Assembly: GCA_001275005.1 (NCBI GenBank)
Contig: JWZX01000833.1
Coordinates: 1 to 15,842, forward strand
DNA length: 15,842 nucleotides
Direction: 5' to 3'
Source: Chrysochromulina tobinii
Taxonomy: Eukaryota > Haptophyta > Prymnesiales > Chrysochromulinaceae
Positions 9,692 through 15,842 of this stretch are shown here, in pieces. Under the pieces are notes generated by a model. The model saw only the letters and a list, made by a program, of their open reading frames with translations, was not told the DNA's origin and did not search any database. The translations under genes were made by a program, and so were the position numbers. Numbering within the stretch: the stretch's first letter is position 1; each line of letters starts with the position of its first letter.

Positions 9692-10936
9692 ATGATGTTC
9701 GACGGCGCCGGAGGTGCGTCAACGTCGACGCTCGAGCAGCGGCTCGATGGCTGGGACGACTCCCTCGTGGGCGCGTACAGCAGCACTGATAAGGAGTCGA
9801 GGGATTGGCGGAAACTTATTGCGGGTGCAGGAGGTCACGAAGCAGTCGTCCAATCATTCAAGCAGGTCCCAAAGTCCACCGTCAACAACCCTGAGTCCCT
9901 CCTGCTCTGGCTGGCCAAGTACTTCGGCATCTTGGATGACAAGATCATGTTCATGGTGCTCACCGTGGCCTACTTCAATATCTCGGGGGGGCCTAGGGGG
10001 TCCCACCGTCGAGATCGAGACCGACATGTTTGGAGGGCTGCACTACCTTCACGGTACCCACATGCGTGGATGGATCTTCGTCTACATGTACCACCTCCTC
10101 AAACACCCACAGTGCCTCAATGCAGGAGTGACTTGCACCAAGGCCATGGCCAAGGCCATGGCCTTGGTTGCATTCTTGACATGCGGACCATTGGTCTGGC
10201 GTCGCATCTGCCGTAATGTAAGAGCTGCTGCCAGCCTCACTCTCCTTGTCCACATCACAAGTGAAGCCACTTGGAGACGCGACAGAAAGGAAGTGAGCCG
10301 TGGAGCAGTTGGCGCAGGCGCAGTTGGCCCAGTTGGCGCAGGCGCAGTTGGAGCAGTTGGCGCAGGCGCAGTTGGCCCAGTTGGCGCAGGCACGCCACGC
10401 GCACACGCACACGGGCAGGTGTGGAACATATCCGCTGGGATAGTGCAATCCCGGGAGGGGGCGGAATACAGCGTATCCGACGCACTGAAGTGCATGCGCG
10501 ATGACAATGTATCAGGCCACGTCGTGAGCAACGAAGAATGTGCATCGCTTGCTGCCGCACTGGCACAGTGACGGGTCAAGGACTCTGTCCCCCACAACAC
10601 CTTAGCTAAGGCCATTGCCCCGCTACAGACTGTAGCTGACAGGTGCTTCAGGATGGGTAAGGAGCTTCATTTGATGTTGATAGGCTGCAACACCATCAAG
10701 GCAGTCCCTCCCTGAAGAGGGCGATCCCGGCGAATGCGCAGGGAGTGGTCACAGTGCTGTGCACCTCGGAGGTGTGGCCATCCGACTGCTCCACCATGCT
10801 GTATGGTGCTCTGGCCAGAACCAAGGATTTGAACAGCTTCAGAGCACAAACATGTGCTCTCTTAGGAACGTACACCGATCACTATCAGCGCCAGTCTATA
10901 CAGGATGTGAGTCAACATCCCGATCACAGCTACTGA
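9692..10936 (+). pseudogene. Broken ORF of unknown family
   Basis: An ATG at 9692 (in-frame upstream ATG at 9608) opens a frame with protein-like composition: a Trp/Asp-rich start (MMFDGAGG, LDGWDDSLVGAYSS), KQVPKSTVNNPESLLLWLAK and ILDDKIMFMVLTVAYFNIS. At a run of seven G (9985-9991) sensible coding moves to another frame, which continues GGPTVEIETDMFGGLHYLHG and MRGWIFVYMYHLLKHPQC through a Gly/Ala/Val repeat to a TGA at 10571. The same frame stays open past it (RVKDSVPHNTLAKAIAPLQT to a stop near 10715), and a third frame then looks coding to 10936. The pattern is a gene with one indel and at least one stop. No family recognised; a retroelement- or virus-derived origin is possible but unproven. 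A single-base sequence error at the G run would reduce the number of lesions. Confidence 0.4.
10302..10390 (+). repeat. 24-bp tandem repeat (Gly/Ala/Val-Gly/Pro-Val)
   Basis: About three and a half copies of GCAGGCGCAGTTGGCCCAGT plus TGGC, in the frame of the broken ORF, giving alternating GAGAVGPV and GAGAVGAV. Confidence 0.85.
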
Positions 10937-11396
10937 TGGCACCCTCGAGCACATGATTACCCTTCGAGAAGGGCTCTCCATGATGGAGCACTGTCAGATG
11001 GAGCACTGTCAGATGTCGCCGCCTCCATCCACGAGCGATGACAGCTCTCAGCCGACGACCTCACGCAGCTCGCCGCCCGCGACGACGTCGGCCTCGACCT
11101 GAAGGAAACGGAGACTGCCCTCATTGTCGCTAAGCGTCGCGCAACAGAACCTCTGCGATGTAATGCATCGTCTGCCAGAATGCCCCCAAACCTGGCCACC
11201 GTCACGCGCCCCGCGCCCTTTGCCAGTACTTTGCCAGCATGGCCTTGATCCTCTCGACGACAGCGTGTCTTGCTCCTCGGAAGCCCTGCTTGCTATCCCG
11301 CACCTTCCCACAAAATTCCCCCTTCCCCCCTTCCCCCCCTCTCCATTCATTTGCATGCGGGATCACGAAAACGCTCGCGTCGACGCTTCACGAGGC
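10937..11396 (+). other. Upstream region of the EGF-repeat gene
   Basis: No confident gene. A short direct duplication (ATGGAGCACTGTCAG) occurs around 10981-11012. A plus-strand frame is open into the EGF gene from 11124, but its residues look like untranslated sequence. A C-rich tract lies at about 11311-11340, 60-90 nt before the chosen start, and may be promoter-proximal. Confidence 0.4.
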
Positions 11397-13703
11397 ATGG
11401 TGCTCTGGATCATGGAAGGGCGCCTCCTACCTCTGCTCGCGTCGCTGTCGGGCGCGGCGGCGACGTCTTTGGACTGCTCGCACGCGGGGACCCGCCTCCC
11501 GGACGGCCGATGCGCGTGCTACCCGGGCTGGACCGGCGCCGACTGCTCGCTCCCGCTCTCGTGCCCGAACGAGTGCAGCGGCCAGGGCTTCTGCCGCAAC
11601 GGCAACTGCACGTGCTATCCGGGGTACGCGGGCGCAGACTGCTCGGAGAGCGTGTGCCCGGTGGACTGCCTGCACCATGGCTCATGCGTCGGCGGCAAGT
11701 GTGTCTGCTCCGCCGGGTACATGGGCGAGGCGTGCGACAGGCCGCGCTGCCCGAACGACTGCACGGAGCTCTCACGAGCCGAGAGCTGCGTCGCGGGGCA
11801 GTGCAAGTGCAAGGAGTCCTACTTTGGGTCCGAGTGCGAGCACCGCCGCTGCCACGGCCGCGGCACGCACAACGGCACCGCGCTCGCCCCGTGCGTGTGC
11901 GAAGAGGCTTACGAGGGCGACGACTGCGAGGGTGTCAGCCACGGGGTCGTGCTCAACGGCAGCCAGTACTGCCGCGAGGGCTTCGGCGGCGCGGACTGCG
12001 CGTACCTGACGTGCCCGTGCGTGTACGGCACGCGCCGCCAGGTCGGCCGCGGCGCGAGCGCCAGCTGCGTGTGCGACTGCGCGCCGGGCGGCAAAGGGTC
12101 CGCGTGCGACGCGCCATGTCCTCTGGGCTGCTCGGGGCACGGCGCGTGCCTGACGTCGACGTCGACGTGCTCGTGCGAGGAGGGGTGGGGGGGCACGGGG
12201 TGCGAGGTGCCGCTCTGCCCGAAGGCGTGCTCGGGCGGTGGCCAGTGCGTGCAAGGGACGTGCATCTGCGCGCCGGGCCGCACGGGGCTCGACTGTGCGA
12301 TCAAGCAGTGCCCTCACGATTGCCACGGCCACGGGCTGTGCGACAGCGTCACGGGCGAGTGCGCGTGCGGGCGCGGCTGGACGGGGCTCGCGTGCTCGAT
12401 CGCGGCGTGCCCTTTCGGCTGCTCTGGCAACGGCAAGTGCGCCGACGACGGCACGTGCTTGTGCGGCGAGGGATGGACTGGCACGGACTGCTCGATCTAC
12501 GCGCCTCCGAATAGCACTGGGCGACTTGCCTGCTCCCCGCCGTGCCTCAATGGCGGGGCATGCCTGGGCGACCACGGCGTGCTCGCGTGCCACTGCGGGC
12601 CCGCCTGGCAGGGGCAGCGCTGCGAGGTGCGCACGTGCCCCCTCGGCTGCTCCGGCCACGGAGTGTGCGGCACCGATGGCGTGTGCGCGTGCGCGACTGG
12701 CTGGGCAGGCCCCGGCTGCGAGGCGCGTACGGCGGCGGAGGAGTGCCCCGGCAACTGCTCGCACGTGGGCAAGTGCGAGCATGGCGCGTGCTACTGCCCC
12801 GCCGGGCGCACCGGCCCCGCGTGCGAGATCGTCACGTGCCTCGACGAGCGAGGTACGTGCGGCGCGCATGGCCACTGCGCTGCCGGGGGTCTGTGCGAGT
12901 GCGACGAGGGGTGGAGCGGTGCGGGCTGCACGACGCACGCGTGCCCGGCGGCCGGGTGCGGCCACGGTGTGTGCGACTACCGTGCCCTCACTTGCCGGTG
13001 CGAGGATGGGTGGCGAGGCGTCGGCTGCACCGAGCAGACGTGCCCGGGCTCACCACCATGCAACGGCCACGGAGTGTGCCTGCCGACCAACGGCACGGGG
13101 CCGGCGCCACTCGGACACTCGGCATGCTTCTGCGCGCCCGGCTACACGGGCGAGGCATGCCAGCACGCCCCATGCCCGAATGAGTGCTCCGGCAAGGGCC
13201 TGTGCTCCCACGGGCATTGCGAGTGCTTCCGAGGCTTCGAGGGGGCGGACTGCTCCAAGCGTTTTGGACCGCCCCAGCACTGTGGCGGGCGCTGTACCGG
13301 CATCTGCCTCGCGCGCTGCCGCCCAAATATGGATGGGCTGCCGACCGGCATCACGCGCCAGAGCCCTCGCGAATGCTATGCACAGTGCGCCAAGACGTGC
13401 GCCGCCTCGTGTGCGGTGCAAGCCGCGCGTGACGCCACGCTGCATCATCATGGGACGCGGCAGGGGAGCTTGTTGGCCGAGAGCGACGAGGCCGACGAGG
13501 GCGACGAGGCTGCAGATGAGGCTGCGGATGAGGACGATGCTCTCCTGCTGCCCGCCGCCGCGACCGAGGGCGTCGTGCAGGAGGGCGTCGTGCAGGTGGT
13601 CGAGCAGAAGCGCTCGCCGCGCGTGGCGGCGCTTGAGAAGCAGGCCGTGGACGAGCTTGCGAGCCTGCTGAGCACGCTGCGCAAGCAGCAGCGCGCCAAG
13701 TAA
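11397..13703 (+). CDS. Secreted multi-EGF (tenascin-type) protein
   Basis: Single-exon ORF of 768 residues from the ATG at 11397 (ggcATGG). It starts with a short signal peptide (MVLWIMEGRLLPLLASLSGA, cleavage probably near AAATS); an ATG at 11412 would also give one. About 18 consecutive EGF modules of ~30 residues follow (roughly 28-640), each of the pattern CPxxCSGHGxCxxGxCxCxxG(W/Y)xGxxC, as in tenascins and algal adhesion proteins. Modules 4-7 are irregular, one lacking its first cysteines. A different Cys-rich segment (CGGRCTGICLARC, later CYAQCAKTCAASC) comes next, then an acidic Asp/Glu/Ala stretch and a basic, Leu-rich helix ending KQQRAK. No C-terminal membrane segment or GPI signal is visible, so it is probably secreted or cell-wall associated. 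N-glycosylation sequons occur (GNCTC, HNGTA, NCSHV). The ORF extends upstream to 11124 in frame, but that part looks untranslated. Ligand unknown. Confidence 0.88.
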   Translation: MVLWIMEGRLLPLLASLSGAAATSLDCSHAGTRLPDGRCACYPGWTGADCSLPLSCPNECSGQGFCRNGNCTCYPGYAGADCSESVCPVDCLHHGSCVGGKCVCSAGYMGEACDRPRCPNDCTELSRAESCVAGQCKCKESYFGSECEHRRCHGRGTHNGTALAPCVCEEAYEGDDCEGVSHGVVLNGSQYCREGFGGADCAYLTCPCVYGTRRQVGRGASASCVCDCAPGGKGSACDAPCPLGCSGHGACLTSTSTCSCEEGWGGTGCEVPLCPKACSGGGQCVQGTCICAPGRTGLDCAIKQCPHDCHGHGLCDSVTGECACGRGWTGLACSIAACPFGCSGNGKCADDGTCLCGEGWTGTDCSIYAPPNSTGRLACSPPCLNGGACLGDHGVLACHCGPAWQGQRCEVRTCPLGCSGHGVCGTDGVCACATGWAGPGCEARTAAEECPGNCSHVGKCEHGACYCPAGRTGPACEIVTCLDERGTCGAHGHCAAGGLCECDEGWSGAGCTTHACPAAGCGHGVCDYRALTCRCEDGWRGVGCTEQTCPGSPPCNGHGVCLPTNGTGPAPLGHSACFCAPGYTGEACQHAPCPNECSGKGLCSHGHCECFRGFEGADCSKRFGPPQHCGGRCTGICLARCRPNMDGLPTGITRQSPRECYAQCAKTCAASCAVQAARDATLHHHGTRQGSLLAESDEADEGDEAADEAADEDDALLLPAAATEGVVQEGVVQVVEQKRSPRVAALEKQAVDELASLLSTLRKQQRAK

Positions 13704-13713
13704 AGCCCACCCA

Positions 13714-13764
13714 GACACAACACACACACACACACACACACACACGAGAGAGAGAGAGAGAGAG
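13714..13764. repeat. (CA)n-(GA)n compound microsatellite
   Basis: About 14 CA units run directly into about 9 GA units just after the stop of the EGF gene, in its likely 3' UTR. Such tracts are length-variable. Confidence 0.95.
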
Positions 13765-14034
13765 GGCTTGCGGCTGAAGGGAGATCTGTCGCCCCAGCAT
13801 GAGATCGGGCAACATTGCATGTGGAGTTGTGGACAGCGCCTGGGGTGAGGCGGACGAGCAGCAGAGCCAGTGCCAGAGAGGCGCGTAGGTGGCGGTGCGT
13901 TCAAATACTGCATTCAAATACATTGTTTCTCTAAAACGAAATAGATTACATAGCGTTAGTGAATTGCGCGGATCCGCTGAAGACACCGTGTGGATTGATC
14001 AATGGGGATCTCGCGGCTGGCGACATTCATTTTG

Positions 14035-14150
14035 ACGAGGCGCGTCCTGAACGTTTCCGCTCTAGAAACATGCGCCGCAGGCCGCAGCTTCCTAATCGGG
14101 CTTGACGAGGCGCGTCTTGAACGTCTCCGCTCCAAACATGCGCCGCAGCT
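14035..14150 (-). repeat. ~56-bp direct duplication at the 3' end of the glycosyltransferase gene
   Basis: The last coding stretch (minus strand, from GAAGCTGCGGCGCATGTTTG to CGCGCCTCGTCAAG) is repeated just past the stop codon as GAAGCTGCGGCCTGCGGCGC through CGCGCCTCGTCAAAATG. The second copy has several changes and an insertion. The stop TAG is at 14094-14092. Between 13765 and 14034 no gene is seen. Confidence 0.75.
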
Positions 14151-15731
14151 TCGAGGTGTTGCAGCTGCTGTACCAGTCGCATTGCTGGTGCGCGTGTGAG
14201 AGTGAAATCCAACGGCAGCGCGCGCACCTGTGGGGAGGGGGAGCGCCATGTTGAGCACTTGCATGCAGTGAGATCCAACGGCAGCGCGCGCACCGGCGGC
14301 AGCGCTCGGAGCAATCCTCGAGGCTCCACAAGCCATGCGGGGAGATGTCGTCGCGGCTTCCGAACCCGAGCGCCCATGTGCCCGCGGCGCCGCGCTCGCA
14401 GTCTCCTGGGAAGCCCCAGGTACGCATGCAAGTGCCGGTATTCGGCCCTCCCCAGCTCCCAAATTTGGGTTCCAGATCAAAGCTGTCCAGCCCCGCCTCG
14501 AGGGCGGCGCCCTCGACGCGCTGCGTGCGTCGCCCCGCCTCGATCGTCGACCGGTCGGTGGCGCGCTCCCAGGCCCGCGACAGCGCGATGTCGAAGGCGT
14601 CGGGCAGCGCCGTGTCGGGCAGCGCCGTGTCGGGCAGCCGGCTCGCACCTCCGTCGGGTGCGGCCCGAGCGTCGTCCCGAGCGTCGGCAACGGTCGCCGT
14701 GGCGCTGCGGGAGAGCAGCGCCGTGTCGAGCAGCGCCGTGTCGACGGCCGCGTACTGCATCCGGTGCCCATGCGCGCCGATCGTGCGCTGCATCGCGCGC
14801 ACGTGCTCGATCGGGATGGCACGAAGCTGAGCGATCGGATCGAGGCGCCCTCGGACCACTTCGTCCGGATCGATGAGCACCTGATGAGGGAGGCAATCAG
14901 GAGTGTCCTCAGAGGCGGGAAGCAATCAGGCACGAGGCGCCCTCGGGCCACTTCGGCCGGATCGATGCGCACCGACGCATTCTGGTGCCATGCGCCCCAA
15001 TGCCAGGGCCACTGCTCGGCTTGGCCCCTGTGGAAGAGGACGGGGATGCACCCAAGGACGAGGTCATCAGAGGCAATCAGAGGTCATCAGAGGCGCTCGC
15101 CATGGCGCTCGCCTGTGGAAGAGGACGGGGATGCACCCAAGGACGAGGTCATCAGAGGCAATCAGAGGTCATCAGAGGCGCTCGCCATGGCGCTCGCCTG
15201 TGGAAGAGGACGGGGATGCACCCAAGGACGAGGGAGTCGACGATGGCCTTTCTCGAGACGGCGTCACCTGTGGGGAAAGGGGGGGAGGGCGCCGTGAGGA
15301 GCACGTGCATGCCAACGGCCACCTCGAGGCGGCGTCACCCGGCGGCTGCAGGCAAAACGTGGCGTTCCAGTACAGTCGCGAGATCGAGTGCCACGACGGC
15401 TCGCGTGCCTGTGGGGAGCGGGGCGCCATGATGAGCACTTGCATGCACTTGCATGCAGTCGCGCGATCGAGTGCGCTGGCTCGCATACCGCGCCCAAGCT
15501 CGCCTTCGCGCTGCCCGGCTCGCTCCCCTTGTCGCCGAGGCGATGGAATTTACAGATGGGCTCGGACGCCCGGTCGCACGCCCTCTGCAAGGCCAGCCGG
15601 AGGGCGACCACCTCGCGACCGCCGTGCTGCACCCCAAATGCCCCGGCGACGAGCAGCGGGCGGGCGTGCTCGGAGCGCCATGGGAATCCTCGTGCGCTCG
15701 GCTCGAGGTGCACGACGCTCGGGTGGGGTAC
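14092..15731 (-). CDS. Exostosin/GT47-like glycosyltransferase, six exons in window, 5' incomplete
   Basis: Exons 15731-15489, 15408-15339, 15267-15198, 15027-14973, 14880-14294 and 14227-14092 sum to 1161 nt and read 386 residues to the TAG at 14092. The core is the exostosin (GT47) signature: NATFCLQPPG joined to DAVSRKAIVDSLVLGCIPVL, then FHRGQAEQWPWHWGAWHQ and, after the next junction, VLIDPDEVVRGR with IAQLRAIPIEHVRAMQRTI and AHGHRMQYA. GT47 enzymes transfer sugars to polysaccharides in the Golgi. Downstream are Asp-Thr-Ala-Leu repeats and a Cys-rich tail (EDCSERCRR, CARCRWISLSHAHQQCDWYS) of a kind fused to algal glycosyltransferases. Every junction was chosen because it restores both frame and motif; unspliced, each motif is interrupted or duplicated. 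N-terminal exons with any membrane anchor lie beyond 15842. Acceptor sugar unknown. Confidence 0.8.
14228..14293 (-). other. Glycosyltransferase intron V (66 nt, phase 2)
   Basis: Donor CGCCG|GTGCGC at 14294/14293, acceptor CTCCCCACAG|GTGCGC at 14228/14227. The first 28 nt of the intron and the first 28 nt of the next exon are the same at 26 positions. The rest (GCATGCAAGTGCTCAACATG then a C-rich tract) is the shared cassette. Unspliced, the motif CARCRWISL would appear twice. Confidence 0.85.
14881..14972 (-). other. Glycosyltransferase intron IV (92 nt, phase 0)
   Basis: Donor GCGTCG|GTGCGC at 14973/14972, acceptor CCTCCCTCATCAG|GTGCTC at 14881/14880. The first 40 nt of the intron match the first 40 nt of the next exon at 37 positions. 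The remaining part is rich in TGATTGCCTC. Splicing joins WHQNAS to VLIDPDEVV. Confidence 0.85.
15028..15197 (-). other. Glycosyltransferase intron III, GC-AG, two tandem 85-nt units
   Basis: To restore VLFHR-GQAEQW the exon must end at CCACAG (15198) and resume at GGGCC (15027). The intron then begins GCGAGC and ends CTTCCACAG: a GC donor with a good AG acceptor. Inside, the unit is repeated, with another CACAG|GCGAGC at 15113/15112. It could be removed as one 170-nt intron or as two 85-nt introns. Confidence 0.65.
15028..15232 (-). repeat. 85-bp tandem duplication, three exon-end copies
   Basis: The exon end reading LVLGCIPVLFHR recurs at 85-bp spacing (CCACAG ending at 15198, 15113 and 15028). 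The copies are essentially identical; 85 is not a multiple of three, so the extra copies cannot be translated in frame. Units also carry CTCTGATGACCTCTGATTGC decamer repeats. Confidence 0.9.
15268..15338 (-). other. Glycosyltransferase intron II (71 nt, phase 1)
   Basis: Donor CCGCCGG|GTGACG at 15339/15338, acceptor CCCTTTCCCCACAG|GTGACG at 15268/15267. The first 16 nt of intron and next exon agree at 15 positions and similarity continues with one gap (GGCCGT against GGCCAT). The middle carries GCATGCACGTGCTCCTCACG. Splicing gives LQPPG-DAVSRKA. Confidence 0.85.
15409..15488 (-). other. Glycosyltransferase intron I (80 nt, phase 0)
   Basis: Donor GGCGCG|GTATGC at 15489/15488, acceptor CGCTCCCCACAG|GCACGC at 15409/15408. 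The intron start (GTATGCGAGCC, then GCACTCGATCGCGCGACTG) copies the next exon (GCACGCGAGCC, then GCACTCGATCTCGCGACTG). GCATGCAAGT occurs twice before the C-rich acceptor. Confidence 0.8.
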
Positions 15732-15842
15732 CTGATGAGGGACGCACTCAAGACCAATCAGAGGCAATCAGAGGCAATCAGTGGCAATCAGAGGCAATCA
15801 GAGGCAATCAGAGGCAATCAGAGGCAATCAGAAGCAATCAGA
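15732..15842 (-). other. 3' part of an upstream glycosyltransferase intron
   Basis: Ends GAGTGCGTCCCTCATCAG|GTACCC, closely like the acceptors of intron IV and of the F-box intron. It continues to the window edge as a repeat array, so its donor is not visible. Confidence 0.55.
15754..15842. repeat. Decamer tandem repeat CAATCAGAGG
   Basis: Nine head-to-tail copies of CAATCAGAGG with single changes (AGTGG, AGAAG), running off the right edge. On the minus strand it reads CCTCTGATTG, the same word found in other introns of the window. Confidence 0.95.

Noticed and set aside
10150-10167. Perfect 18-bp palindrome CCAAGGCCATGGCCTTGG as an operator or origin
   Set aside because: It arises from a short Lys-Ala-Met-Ala repeat within the broken ORF; no other support.
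11124-11396. N-terminal extension of the EGF protein from the ATG at 11124
   Set aside because: Composition is like untranslated DNA, and a proper signal peptide starts at 11397.
11772-12965. 397-residue Ala/Arg-rich minus ORF
   Set aside because: Antisense shadow of the EGF gene, produced by GC-rich codon use.

Overview
This window is nuclear DNA of a GC-rich unicellular eukaryote. The best guess is a haptophyte-like alga, inferred from the high GC content, a Sel1-repeat protein, an exostosin-type glycosyltransferase with Cys-rich C-terminus, short introns with repeated internal sequence, and a mitochondrial-type acyl carrier protein. No bacterial operon signals, rRNA, tRNA or CRISPR array were seen. 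Taxonomy is an inference; no marker gene is present.

Layout: 1-1641 (-) a Sel1-like repeat protein running off the left edge; 2062-4079 (+) a seven-beta-strand lysine-methyltransferase-like domain fused to an F-box, with one 68-nt intron; 4360-4485 an imperfect inverted repeat; 4560-5087 (-) a decayed RING-H2 membrane protein; 5166-7789 (-) a SET-domain (Rubisco-LSMT/SETD class) methyltransferase with two introns; 8164-8834 (-) mitochondrial acyl carrier protein with two introns; 9692-10936 (+) a broken ORF of unknown family; 11397-13703 (+) a secreted protein with about 18 tenascin-type EGF modules; 14092-15731 (-) an exostosin/GT47-like glycosyltransferase of at least six exons, 5' incomplete at the right edge. 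The genes do not form an obvious pathway.

The most interesting signal is in the introns. In the GT47 gene, the F-box gene and the second SET intron, the first 20-40 nt of each intron is a near copy of the first 20-40 nt of the exon that follows it. In nearly every intron of the window the downstream exon itself begins with GT. The rest of these introns is drawn from two shared cassettes: one built on GCATGCAAGYGCTC and ending CCCCACAG, the other built on TGATTGCCTC and ending CCCTCATCAG. They therefore look like introner-type elements, or introns born by segmental duplication, caught at a young stage. In two places the process has gone further: six identical donor sites sit in a 54-bp array in the SET gene, and an 85-bp triplication in the GT47 gene contains what must be a GC-AG splice. 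Removing these segments restores clean, recognisable protein motifs across every junction.
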